NCBI GenBank assembly: GCA_021234155.1
Contig: JAJEKV010000100.1
Coordinates: 2,210,116-2,274,115, forward strand
Source: Isoetes taiwanensis
Taxonomy: Eukaryota > Streptophyta > Lycopodiopsida > Isoetales > Isoetaceae
Length of the DNA: 64,000 bases
Direction: 5' to 3'
The stretch's first letter is position 1; the number at the start of each line of letters is the position of its first letter. This document shows positions 1 through 11,405 of this stretch, piece after piece. The position numbers were made by a program, and so were the translations under genes. The notes under the pieces were generated by a model. That model made no database searches and was not told the DNA's origin. It worked only from the letters and a program-made list of their open reading frames with translations.

Positions 1-2490
1 TATCATCGAATATAACAATACAACAAGTGCATCATATACATCAATAGAGGCTCCTACCAGGGCTCATACTCAAGGGGAGTCGACCGACTACCGGGGCCTC
101 CCGTGACAGAACAGATCGAAGTTATGGCAATGACTTGGGCCGCAATAGACAATGGCTAGGATTGACCACTCCATCCGCCCCTCCTCGTGCATACTTTGCA
201 GACAAAGCAAATCGCCTTTCTGCGGATCAGAATCACGGGAGACGAATCCCATGGTATCACCCAATGAGACTACTCCGGGTTGCATCTCCCCAAATTGATG
301 AGGTAGGAAGGGTTGCATCTCCCCTTTCCAGAGTGCAAGTGGCTCCATGGGCGCTAGAGGATCGCGGGCGACACACATCCGCATTCATCAACTCCCCAAA
401 ACAAGAGCCAAGCCGACACTTGCAACTCTTGAGAGTCGTGGTGACACCATTGACCCAGAAGTGTCGGACCCATACTGCCCACGTGAAGTGACCGACTATG
501 AGTCTAGCCCGCTATGGGACCCCAAGAGTCAGCCACCAGGGTCCTCCTCCATTTTGCCACCGACCCCCGCTGTGTGGTGCCACCCTCCATAGCCTCCATA
601 GCCGTGTGGGCTCTATGCACAGTTGCATAATAATGGGAACTAATGGGTCTAAACTAGGAGCATCATCTAAATAATGGCTACTAGGTCTCTACCCCCTTCC
701 CAATACACAAGAGGTGCAAACATAAGATCAACCATCGCCATATACCAACATAACATGATAAATAACAAGAATAACAACCGATCCTAATCACATACATCTA
801 ACTTATAGTTAGGGTTCATTGATTATGGTTCATGCTCAGAACTGTAGGTTCTAGAATGGCTCTACTAGGACACAATATGCAACTCCCTAGAGTCTACTCG
901 AAGTACCTGCTTTTGACGAGTTGTTGCCGGCTCCGGTTCTCCATCTCTAGCGTGTGGGTTCGGTAGATGACCCTCCTCACACTTTCCTTTTCTGACCGCC
1001 AACGCAATCTTGGCTGTCGAAGACTATCCTCGAATCAGAGCAATGGGCACGAATTGGTGGATCGGAAGTTGGTGGAGCCAAAAGTGGTCTAGGTTTAGGG
1101 TTTGGCCTTTTATGTGTTAGGGTTCACATGAGGGCCACTTGGCTCCAATAGGGCGCATCCATGTGGCGGGTCGCCATAGAGTGAAGCCACGGGAAATGGG
1201 TCACCTCCTAAGGTTGGCTAAGTTATGTAAATAACTTGGCCATGCCCCTACACTTGGTGCATATAAGTCTACTAATGTAGATTTGTATAGTGACGTAAAT
1301 AAGATATACGATTTATATCGATATTCTAGGGAACGCCACATAAACCATCATGCTCGTGGGATTAAATCATGTTATCTGCTGTCTTGCCAGCACAAAAAAA
1401 GCATCCAGATGCAGTGATATATAGAATGCCTGATGCAGCCTTTGTGATCTAAAAGAATAAAGAAACGTAAAGAAAGAGGATATAGGACGTCCTTACATGA
1501 ATATCCAGTGATCATGTGGAATAGCATATGTCCTGAGAATGGCGCTGCCTGCATTGTGATAAATTAAATTGTAGACATATAAAAGGATTGAACCCAAATG
1601 CTTTTGGATATTGGAAGCACTTATATGCCACAGATATGCCTATCATTTATAGAATGTATTGTCTAGAACAACAAAGTAGCACAGTTTGCAAAAGACAAAC
1701 ATGGTCACTAAATTCAATTCCAACTTCCTTACAAGTGAGCTCAATTTCCAATTTGTATCACAGCCAACCTTGGGACAACTTCCTTGCTGTCATGCATTGC
1801 ACATACTTCTTTGGCAATATTTAGCTCAATTTCTTGAACTATCGTCCCTCCATTGATCTTAAATGCAGTGCCATCCCCGTTAATATGTTAAACTCCATTA
1901 TGAAATGCACATTTCTGTACATAAAATAAAATAAGCATTGCACCTACGCTAGACAAAATAGAGATGAAATGCAAGTACATGCAAACTCACCATGCTGAGA
2001 AGTTATGTTGTCCCTTCCAACCAACACTTGTTGGAAGGAAATACAGTCGCTATTGTATTTTAGCATCCTATATTAGCTGCCCACCTCTAGCATCATTGTG
2101 CTTCTGAATTAAGAGGCAACAACTTGAGCTTGGACTCTCGACATTTGCTAAATCACATCAAAGTCCATAGCAACCATAGCCTGGACTTGCTAAGATTTTT
2201 GTTGATGCTAAAATTTCAAGAAAGGTAACATTGCTTTATTCAAACATCCTCCCGCTAGATCACTCTAGTTCGTTGTGCTTTGTGAAGCAACGGCCCACAA
2301 AAAGCAATAGGGAATAGTGATGCTAGAAGAAACCCAACTAAAATTTGGACCCCGAGTTGATCGTAATCCCAAACCGCCACTATAGCAGGTGCCATATCCA
2401 TAGCCATCTTGAAGCCATTTTGTCCTCTACAAAACTTTCGAGCCTCATGCTAGAGATTTTGATGTCTGAAGCAAGCAAGCCAGGATAGAC
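1..2490. other. Unassigned region, probably decayed repeat DNA
   Basis: No gene or recognisable element could be supported. The first 600 bases are GC-richer than what follows and give several overlapping short open frames on both strands with no domain I recognise, which suggests an old transposon fragment. From about 1.3 kb the sequence becomes AT-rich and non-coding in appearance. The tandem array begins near 2504. Confidence 0.4.
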
Positions 2491-2529
2491 GAGGCGTATC
2501 GAAGAATATCATATAGGATAAGAATTAAT

Positions 2530-5500
2530 AGTAGCAATATAAGTGAAAACTACCAAAATGCTCCTATGAGTTTATGTAATTACCAAAATGCCCTTATGAG
2601 TTTTAAAATTAAAAACTAAAACTACCCTACGAGTTTGTGTAATTACCAAAATACCCTTATGAGTTTCAAAATTACCAAAATGCCCTTGTGTATAGTAGGT
2701 GTGTAGGCGCATTTTGGTAATCATAAGAGCATTTTGGTAATTACACAAACTCATAGGGGTATTTTGGTAGTTTTCCCTTACCAAAATGACACTCAAATAA
2801 ACATACAAATAAATTACCAATTTGCCCCTAGACACCAAACTTAATTACTAAAATACCCCTACACACCAAACTTAATTATCAAAATGGTATTACATACCAA
2901 TTTTGATCAATCTACACCAAATTTAATTATCAAAATACCCTATACATCAAATTTAATTACCAAAATACCCCTATACAGCCTTGTTGTGACACTTACAAGG
3001 AGCCAGTGTTTCTTGTGGTTTTAACGCACGATGATGTTATTGGAGGCGTGTCACCACCAGCCACATGCAGACATCTTGGACGTCCAAAACCTAAACACAT
3101 GCTACAGGAGAAGATGTAGAGAAGAGGAATATCTTTATGGAAGGTGTAATGGAAGAGACACAATGCATGCAACTTGTAGGGCTCCAATTCCTAAGTGATG
3201 GTTGTGAATTTTGTAATTTCTTTGTTGAATCAGATACCAAATACATCTGCCTTCAATGAGTGCACCGAAACGAGGACACGGAGGGAATTAAGCGCAGTTA
3301 CTACTAGATGTACTTTGGCCCAATCGGCCTCCCCCAGGTAAGGCGTATAGCACAACAGATACCGTGGGAAAAGTGCGTAACCGATGGCAGCCCCCTTTTG
3401 TGGCGGCTTGCTACTTCCCACATGCCGAGAGCAACTTTTACCACACGCACTTGATGTGGATGAGCAGAGCCCTATGTCGATCTATATGATGACATACGCC
3501 AGCATGCATAATTGGGCAAGGTCATGTTGCTTGGAGACTTCAATGTCGCGCCACGTGGACAGAGCGGATCCCAAAATTCGCACCTCTAGCGAGGATGTGT
3601 TGCAAATGGATCCCCGTAGAGATGGTTTGGCCAAGGGCGCCGATGACAGCCTGTGACCCGACATGGCCTAAGAACGGGCCGCATTCTTTGCAAGATATCT
3701 TTGACCCGGTCATTTGCAATGGGTCGGCCGCGATGGGGTCCTCCGCCCGCTTCACTTGTAGACGTGAGAACCAGGGGGCGGCACCCGGTGTGGTGGATTA
3801 CGTGCTATGCAGGCGAGCAATGCCTACACTTGATCACTGTCGCTTGGTGTGGACAGGTGGCCGGACGAGGAAGTAGACTCCACCATCGCCCCCGTTCTTG
3901 CAGATAGATTGGCAGCCAACCGCACCCATTGCCCCAACACCCCATGTACCCACCGGTTGCGCCCGACTATGATCATGGGCGGTCTATGCGAGGATGCTTG
4001 AGCATGAGCTGCCGAGTGCCGCAACTCCCCCACACTTCAACAGCAGACGGCCCAGCTGAACCAGCCTTCGAGGGTAGGGGATGATGCTTTGGGAGAGGCC
4101 GCCGACGATCCACAGGGGCTGCAATCACCTTCCCTCGCAATCACCGGTTCGATGATCGAATGCCTGAGTCAAAACGATGGCTCCGCCAAGTGCTGGACCC
4201 CACCATTCACCCGCAGGGCCGCCCGGCCAATACACCGCCCTTCCTCAAGACCAAGAAAGCCAGGGTACCTTGCAGAGCACCAAAGAATGATGTTTGGTCT
4301 TCTAGACTGCCACCCTAGGGCCTTTCGGAGAAAAGGTCTTGAGTAAGCCTCGCACTTACCACGTGAAATATTACCCCTAACAATGGGTGAGATACTTGCG
4401 CAGACTGTGATGACCCAATGGGAAGCCGCACCGCATTCCTCAGAGCATGTGCCTAGCAATCGGGTCATCAAGGGGATGTCATAATGGCCCCGCAACGCCC
4501 GCTTATCCGAAGGCAGCCAGATTTGGATGGTATGCGTGCAGTATTCTCAAGTGGGGCCCCCAATGGTGCCTGGCTCTCACAAAGACTCTTCAACAGGGCA
4601 TTGCAAGAAGGCTTCCCCCGCATTGGACTACCAAAAGAGTTGTGCCCATATACAAAGGGACCCCACAAACAAACCTAACTATCGCACTATTATGGTCAGT
4701 TCTGCCTTTGCCAAGTTGCTTGCCGATTCTTGAGCGGCGATTGACACTTTGGGCGTGAGGATGGAGAAGTGCGGGCTCACGCAGCAAAGCTTCCGCCCGG
4801 CATTCTACTATTGACCATATCTTCACTTTCTGCGAACACTCATAGAGGATAGCCGAATCGACCTTTAATGCAATGACTTGCTTTGTGGATTTCGCAGAAA
4901 GGCTTTTGACACGCTGCCTCTGATAAGTTGTGGGATAGATTGAGACAAATTAGGGACCCCCGCCGACTTGCGTAATGCTATATACTGACTATAATGCAGG
5001 CTTGCTCCTGGCCGTTCACACCGCTTGGGAGCCCAAGCTGTTAGTAGCATTGGGGTGCGCCAAGTGGCTGCCTCTATCCCCGACACTCTTCGGGCTTTGT
5101 ACATTGACCAAATTAGAAGAATGGCTAACGAGCACCTGGGGAGGCGCCAGCTTGATGCACCACATGATCCGCAACTCATATATGTCGATGATGTTGACCT
5201 GCCGATATACCCTGTGAGGACATGCAACGCCACCGGATGCTTTGGACACTTTCGCCAATTCACCGACATGAGAGTTAACTTGGCCAAGACAAGGGTGCCG
5301 CTGGTCCCATCATCCCAAGACCCACGCCTTCCCTCATTCACTTACCAAAGGGTGTAGTGGAGGTGGCTCAAATTTATAAGTATTTGGGCATTGAGTTTTC
5401 TACTACCACACACCGGGATGCATCCATCGTTACGTCACCGCAGTCGGAAAGCCCCATGCAATGCAAAACAACAAATACAAGGCAGAGTCAGATGCATGGG

Positions 5501-6765
5501 GTCACCAGCACACTTGTTCGTGGCCTTGGTTAAACCGGTCCTCCTCTATGGGGGCGTATGTGGGGCCCGGTGATATCCCCTCACCACTTGGAACGATCTA
5601 GGCAGTGTGAGTAAGGCCTTCTTGGCGGCACCGGGAGTGAAATCCACGGTCCCATATCGATCTTGCTCCAGAGAGGTGCTTCCTTCCATTACAGAGGGTC
5701 GCTACTGAACGCCACATTATTTACTTCCGTAGGTGGTGGCTATGGATGAAGCCCGGCTGCCCAACCTTGCTTTGGCAGTGGCGATGGGCCCGCAAATGAC
5801 TCAAAGCCCGCTGGAAAGACAAGCAAGCCCAAGTGGTTCTCGCTATGGAATGTGCAGGCACACAGATGTGGGACCAGGTGATACACCGAAGGAACGCGAC
5901 GCCTTGAAGCAAGACTTGGATGCTTGCTTCATGGCCAAGCTTTGGGATGCAGAGGCCTGTCACATGTCAAGGTGGCAAATTATCGGCAACAGGTTAATCC
6001 CATGCTCACGACAGGGCCCACACCACTGCACCTGTGCACCCATCTACCCATGAAAAAAGCGCCAGGTGATTGCTTCCATTTGCACAGGTGCACACCACCT
6101 CCCATTGAGACATGGAGATGGGATTCGGAGCCGCGTGAGGACAGAGTCTGTCAATGCCAATCAACAGGGTAACAGGATGAAAGTCACGCCCTCAGCCCTG
6201 TCCGGCGCACGAGCATATCCTGCTCGGCATGCTCTAAGTTAGTTGTGCCCCATCAGCCTTGCATGAGCTACGAAGCACGGCCTCTGTAGGCTTTGTTGGG
6301 ATCGTATCTCAGAGGTAATGGATACGCGGACTCGAAGTTATGCCCCCCGTCCACATTAACCTCACTGCATTTTGTGATTATGTATATAATCGCGGCAAGA
6401 TGTCAAAGATCCTTATTGCTACTAAGGTTTTTCCTCCTAAACCCTTCTAGAAGGGGTTTTAATCCCGGTAGTAATACCGCTGGCTCTCTTTTGTACTTGG
6501 GTCCCATAGGCCTGTTGGTCTCCGTGGACGATAAAATCATATTCTATTCTATTCTATTCTTGAGGCATTTAGTATAGATTGAGTAGAATAAGTATGTAAG
6601 GGCATTTTGGTTAAGTTTGGTATGTAGGGGTATTTTTTGTAATTAAGTTTGGTGTGTAGGGGCAAATTGGTAATTTGTTTGTATATTTATTTTATCAGAT
6701 GTATTTATTTGAGCGAGGGGCATTTTGATAATTTTGGAACCGATAAAGGCATTTATTTTGGTAGT
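2530..6765. mobile_element. Foldback/MITE-like element with minisatellite arms, copy A (split by a LINE)
   Basis: The left arm (about 2530-2985) is made of irregular repeats of the words TTACCAAAATGCCC and ATGAGTTT, partly as an internal inverted repeat around 2700. The right arm (about 6590-6765) is the reverse complement of much of the left arm: GGGCATTTTGG, GGTGTGTAGGGGCAAATTGG and a TATTTATTTGAG stretch mirror 2770-2900. The core (2985-3230, continuing at 6561) is shared with copies B and C. A core between long inverted, internally repetitive arms fits a non-autonomous foldback transposon. No transposase is visible. Confidence 0.65.
3231..6560 (+). mobile_element. LINE retrotransposon with (TTCTA)n tail, decayed, 5' truncated
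   Basis: The element encodes broken pieces of a LINE ORF2 on the plus strand. The endonuclease part shows LLGDFNVA (about 3520) and VVDYVLC (about 3795). The reverse transcriptase shows FVDF..KAFDT (about 4880), PLSPTLFGL, and YVDDVDL, the YxDD catalytic box, near 5185. Then follow a YKYLGIEF box (about 5370) and thumb-like sequence to about 6170. Frames change repeatedly, so it is dead. The 3' end has a hairpin region (6425-6530) and a tail of TTCTA repeats. Both ends are fixed by comparison with the empty sites at about 10655 and 15312. Confidence 0.85.
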
Positions 6766-7045
6766 TTTTCTGATTGTATTGGCATCTTGTTTTACTCGAT
6801 GATTGGGTCAACACACCTTGTTTTACTCAATTCCCGTGTCTTGAGTTGACTAAAGTAAGGGGTCGCCTTCGAGAAACCTCCATGAAAGCCGCTTTAAGAA
6901 GTTTGGAGGAAGTATGGTATTCTAGGCGCCCCCCGTAATTTGTTTTTAACTATTCTCCGCCGTTCCTCGCCAAATATATATCCACAAAACACAAGCATCC
7001 AATCAATCCCAAATTTTTTTGATCGCAAATTGCCTAATCGAGTCC

Positions 7046-7300
7046 ATGGCAAAATCTTCGCCTTTCCGTTTCGAAAGGCGCAAGATTTTTACAGCTTTTG
7101 ATAAGAATGCCGATGGTCTAATCTGTAAAAACGACCTCCCCTCCTTGTTTCCAAAACTGGATCTCGCCCTTCTGACGAAGAACTGGCGCTTGAAGGAGAA
7201 GGTGGAGCAAGGCGGATTAGAGAGAGAAGATGGAGCAAGGTGGATTAGAGAGAGAAAGTGGAGCAATGTGCTAGAGAGAGAAAGTGGAAGAATAGAATAG
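7046..7300 (+). pseudogene. Calmodulin-like N-terminal fragment, copy A
   Basis: The start MAKSSPF is followed by the helix KIFTAF and an EF-hand loop DKNADGLICKND, which has the usual acidic and glycine positions (D1, N3, D5, G6; D instead of E at position 12). After about residue 45 the frame runs into a GA-rich minisatellite that translates as repetitive REKW sequence, so the second EF-hand is lost. The upstream 300 bp, including a TATA-like AATATATATCC, matches copies B and C. It can be read as a truncated gene copy, probably non-functional. Confidence 0.75.
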
Positions 7301-7305
7301 AATAG
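7190..7305. repeat. GA-rich minisatellite (AGAGAGAGAAAGTGGAGCAAGG type), copy A left part
   Basis: About 25-bp repeats of the form TTAGAGAGAGAAAGTGGAGCAAGG. It interrupts the calmodulin-like frame and is itself split by the antisense LINE fragment; the other half lies at about 8490-8575. Confidence 0.75.
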
Positions 7306-8485
7306 AATAGTTTTTTTAACGTCCATGGAGACCAATAGGTCATGGGACCCATACAATGGGCTAGTACAATCATTACTACTAGGATTAAAAAACCCCTGCC
7401 TCGAAAGATTTTCAAGGGAAAAACCTTTGCAGTAATGATGATACTAGACAAATGGAGATAATGACTACTGAGGGCTCAGTAATTGCAGACGTTTATCTAG
7501 AACCTCAAGTATGTATAATGCCAAGCCATGCAATGATGGTGCTCGGTAGTTGTGGAAGCGTGGAATGGAATGCTAAGGTCAAAAATGATTTTGACTATCT
7601 CAAAAGCAGGCAACTCGGAAGAGTATGGCTTTCATCTTCAATAACATGTAACCGGGCAACAGGCACATAGTCTCTTCCGCGGCAATTGCGGCCGCTCCCA
7701 TCTACCTGTCTCAATCAGTAGCGCTGTGGGACCCCGCGGCGAATTGATGCAATAGCTACAAAGCTTGTTCCCCGACAATGAAGCAAGCAAATAAGCTTGG
7801 GGCCCCGTGCCAAGGTGGGATTTATGTGTGCATGATAATGACCAGTTTTCACTTGGGCCAAAATAATCGCATCCCATATCTTTTGAGCAAAATGACCATT
7901 GAGATATTGTTGCAAAAGCTCAGATCGAATCGGCAAGCATCGGCAAGGCTTCACGGTTGCACAACCCAACGCAAAACCATGTAGTGCAATGCTCTTTCCA
8001 ACATCGCTTCAAACGCCGGGAGATTCAGCCATGGCAAGTGCAAGAACAGGATACCTAACATCATCCATATGGTGCACCTTGCATATATAGTGGAGATGGC
8101 GCTTCATGGCGTAATGTTGAAGAGGCCAAAAACACATCTCTTGTAAAAGAATAGCATAGGGCACCGATTGTTTTAACTCCGAGGGCAGAAGTGAGAAAGG
8201 ACTTTTGCACCCGCTCCAAGCTCTCCCAAGCACTAGCACTAATGGCTGGCCCCCACACTTCAGAACTATACAGTAAAACAGGCTCTACCAAAGTCCAAAA
8301 CAAGTGGGCTTTTTGTGGCCAATCATGAATTTCTGCGCGAAAACAATTGTTTTGCATTGCATAGAGTGCTCTCCATCCAGCAGCCACCCGCTTGGTAATA
8401 CACTGTTCCCAAAGTGTGTTCTTACAGAATTCTACACCAAGATACTTGTAGCTATCTACAACTTCAACTTCGCGGCTATCATAGT
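7291..8485 (-). mobile_element. Antisense 5'-truncated LINE fragment, copy A
   Basis: On the minus strand this gives the C-terminal part of LINE ORF2: a YKYLGVEF box, then RALYAMQNNCF, LVEPVLLYSSEVWGP and WESLERVQKSFL, a long linker, and near 7640 a zinc-binding region that is clearer in copy B. It ends in a 3' UTR with hairpins and a tail of CTATT repeats, which abuts the GA-rich minisatellite at 7291. The thumb part alone is open for 188 codons (8061-8627 minus), but frames then break. Confidence 0.85.
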
Positions 8486-9406
8486 GAAGAAAGAAACTGG
8501 AGAGAAAGTGGAGCAAGGCACCAGAGAGAGAAAGTGGAAGAAGAAAGTGGATGGAAAAACAAAGGGCAATGGGTAAAGTCTCTTCCATACTGCCAGAACC
8601 GTGACTGGCACGCCTTTCAGATTGCAAATTCTTTAATAAATTCTAGAATAGTCCATTAAGAACATCAATGAAGATAGAACCTCTAAAGTCTGTACTTGAT
8701 CACAATACATTGGGCTTGAGCTTTTTCGGAGCAAGAGGGTTGTAATTCATAGATCCCATGAGAGGTTTCTTCAAACAAAATATACACTAAAGATTATTTT
8801 CCTATATTATTAGAAGAAAAGCTCCAATTACTAAATTTGCATCAATCTGCTCCCATCCAAAAAGAAACAATGCTTTTAGTATAAAGTAAAAAATGCTGGC
8901 TTGAGAAATCTAAACTATTGTCTCGTCGCGGTATCCTCTACTTTGCAAAAGTAAAAATCAAACTAATTCCTTGCAAACATAGTGCTGGATATGTCCATAA
9001 ATGTTCTATAAAGATAATTCTAAATATGCAACGTTGGGAATGCTCCTTGGGCTGTTTCTTCAAATAACATATAACACATAATCCTACATTATACTTGCAC
9101 CCATATGCTCCTATTCCAAAGTAAACAATGCTATGGTGCCCAATATGACAAAAAACCTAGTTTTTCTGTTTGCAAAACAAAGTAGAAACATATGCTTTCT
9201 TCCTTTAATTTAATTACGGATCACAAACCCAAAAGCCCGCCTGGAAATGTAGAGACAGTAGGATCTCTTGCATGTGGGGAGTACTCGAGTTTCGTTTTCA
9301 CAAAACCTTAATATATTGTTTTTCTTTTGAATCGGGGGCAAAAATACTTTAGGGCCTCCAACGCCTTTCTATTTTTCTTGGATGGCAAAAGAAACGATGA
9401 CTTTTC

Positions 9407-9413
<7 letters not shown>

Positions 9414-9447
<34 letters not shown>
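9414..9447. repeat. Poly-T tract
   Basis: An uninterrupted run of more than 30 T. The equivalent place in copy B (about 14241-14256) has only about 16 T. This is a simple length difference between sister copies. Confidence 0.9.
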
Positions 9448-9450
<3 letters not shown>

Positions 9451-9689
9451 AATGGCCTCGGTCATTCCGCGGTACGTTTAACTCTTTTGTGAAGTGGCAC
9501 GATCTGAGCTATAAATCTAGCCGAAGGGATAGGCGAAATGTAGGAAGAATATTATATAGGATAAGAATATAAGGGTAAACTTACCAAAATGCCCATATGA
9601 GTTCAATACGTGAATTACCAAAATGCCCTTTATGAGTTTCAAAATTACCAAAAGGAAAACTACCGAAATACCCTATGAGTTTGTGTAAT

Positions 9690-9834
9690 GCTCGAAGGGA
9701 CTCGCAAGAGACACAAAACCCGGACGAAGGAAGAAAGCTGCTTGTGAGAAGACGCAGATAACCGGGTCCCAAGGAAAGAGCCTTAAATAATGGCTCGTCC
9801 CTCCCCAGATAAGCGTCCAGGGGCCCTCGGATCG
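9690..9834. mobile_element. 145-bp insertion in an AT-rich minisatellite
   Basis: A GC-rich block starting GCTCGAAGGGACTCGC and ending GGGGCCCTCGGATCG interrupts TGTGTAAT/ATTACCAAAA. The same minisatellite in copy B (about 14491-14506) reads straight through as TGTGTAATTACCAAAA. The ends are weakly inverted (GCTCGAAGGG against CCGAGGG read backwards) and only AT appears duplicated. It has the size of a MITE, but no family is recognised. Confidence 0.6.
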
Positions 9835-9967
9835 ATTACCAAAATAAAATACCCTTATGAGTTTCAAAATTACCAAAATGCCCCTACACACGAAGCTATA
9901 GATCTAAGCGAAAGGGATAGACGAGTCTGAAAAGAATATCATATAGGATAAGAATTAATAGTAGCAA

Positions 9968-10880
9968 TATAAGTGAAAACTACCAAAATGCTCCTATGAG
10001 TTTATGTAATTACCAAAATGCCCTTATGAGTTTCAAAATTACTAAAAGGAAAACTACCTTATGAGTTTGTGTAATTACCAAAATACCCTTATGAGTTTCA
10101 AAATTACCAAAATGCCCTTGTGTATAGTAGGTGTGTAGGGGCATTTTGGTAATCATAAGACATTTTGGTAATTACACAAACTCATAGGGGTATTTTGGTA
10201 GTTTTACCTTACCAAAATGACACTCAAATAAACATACAAATAAATTACCAATTTGCCCTAGACACCAAACTTAATTATAAAAATACCCCTACACACCAAA
10301 CTTAATTATTAAAATGGTATTACATACCAATTTTGATCAATCTACACCAAATTTAATTATCAAAATACCTATACATCAAATTTAATTACCAAAATACCCC
10401 TATATCTGGCCTTTTGTGACACACTTACAAGGAGCCGTTGTTTTTGTGGTTTTAACGCGACGATGATGTTATTGGAGGCGTGTTACCACCAGCCACATGC
10501 GACATCTTGGGCGCCCAAAACCTAAACACATGCGCATACGTGAGAAGATGTAGAGAAGAGGAATATCTTTCCCGAAGGTGTAATGGAAGAGACACAATGC
10601 ATGCGATTGTAGGGCTCCAATTGATGGTTGTGAATTTTGTAATTTCTTTGTTGAATTTAAACTTCTATTCTTGAGGCATTTAGTATAGATTGAGTAGAAT
10701 AAGTATGTAAGGGCATTTTGGTTAAGTTTGGTATGTAGAGGGTATTTTGGTAATTAAGTTTGGTGTGTAGGGCAAATTGGTTTTGTTTGTATATTTATTT
10801 TATACAAAGTATTTATTTGAGCGAGGGCATTTTGATAATTTTGGAACCGATAAAGGCATTTATTTTGGTAGTTTTTTTCA
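9968..10880. mobile_element. Foldback/MITE-like element, copy B (uninterrupted)
   Basis: Left arm about 9968-10410, core about 10410-10690, right arm about 10690-10880. The arms are inverted relative to each other and built from the ACCAAAATGCCC / GGGCATTTTGG words. It lies directly upstream of the promoter of the calmodulin-like fragment, as in the other two copies. This copy shows the state before the LINE insertion found in copy A. Confidence 0.65.
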
Positions 10881-11156
10881 TTGTATTGGCATCTTGTTTT
10901 ATCATGATTGGGTCAACACCTTGTTTTACTCCAATTCCCGTGTCTTGGAGTTGACTAAAAGTAAGGGTCGCCTTCCAAACCTCCATGAAAGCTGCTTTAA
11001 GAAGTTTGGAGGAAGTATGGTATTCTAGGCGCCCCCCTCAGAATTTGTTTTTTAACTATTCTCCGCGTTCCTCTTGCCAAATATATATCCACAAAACACA
11101 AGCATCCAATCAATCCCAAAGATTTTTTTTGATCGCAAATTGTCGGAATCGAGTCC

Positions 11157-11300
11157 ATGGCAAAATCTTCGCCTTTCCATTTCGAGTTAGGCGCAAGATT
11201 TTTACAGCTTTTTTGATAAGAATGCCGATGGTCTAATCAGAAAAACGACCTCCCCTCCTTGTTTCCAAAATCTCGCCTCTTCCGACGGTAAGAACCGGCG
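11157..11300 (+). pseudogene. Calmodulin-like N-terminal fragment, copy B
   Basis: Same start as copy A (MAKSS). The KIFTAF helix is followed by a frameshift in a run of T (AGCTTTTTTGATAAG), so the first EF-hand loop is out of frame. It then runs into the same GA-rich minisatellite. Non-functional. Confidence 0.75.
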
Positions 11301-11405
11301 CTTTGAGGGAGAAGGTGGAGCAAAGGCGGATTAGAGAGAGAGAAGTGGAGCAAGGTGGATTAGAGAGAGAAAGTGGAGCAATGTGCTAGAGAGAGAAAGT
11401 GGAAG

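Larger units (their letters stand above)
2504..9941. repeat. Tandem unit copy A (about 7.4 kb, carries extra insertions)
   Basis: This is the first of three head-to-tail copies. Each starts with the same words, a GAAGAATATCATATAGGATA box followed by AT-rich minisatellite. Order inside: foldback element, promoter and first exon part of a calmodulin-like gene, GA-rich minisatellite with an antisense LINE fragment, then about 1 kb of unique-looking AT-rich DNA, a poly-T run and a second short minisatellite block. Copy A is longer than copy B because a 3.3-kb LINE (3231-6560) and a 145-bp element (9690-9834) inserted into it. It lacks the 12.74-13.45 kb stretch present in copy B. Confidence 0.85.

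Noticed and set aside
2572-2838. 88-codon minus-strand frame rich in THKGILVIT
   Set aside because: It is only the translation of the AT-rich minisatellite arm; similar frames occur in every copy and on both strands.
8061-8627. 188-codon minus-strand frame as an independent host gene
   Set aside because: It is the thumb/C-terminal part of a LINE ORF2, with YKYLGVEF and LVEPVLLY text shared with three other LINE copies here.
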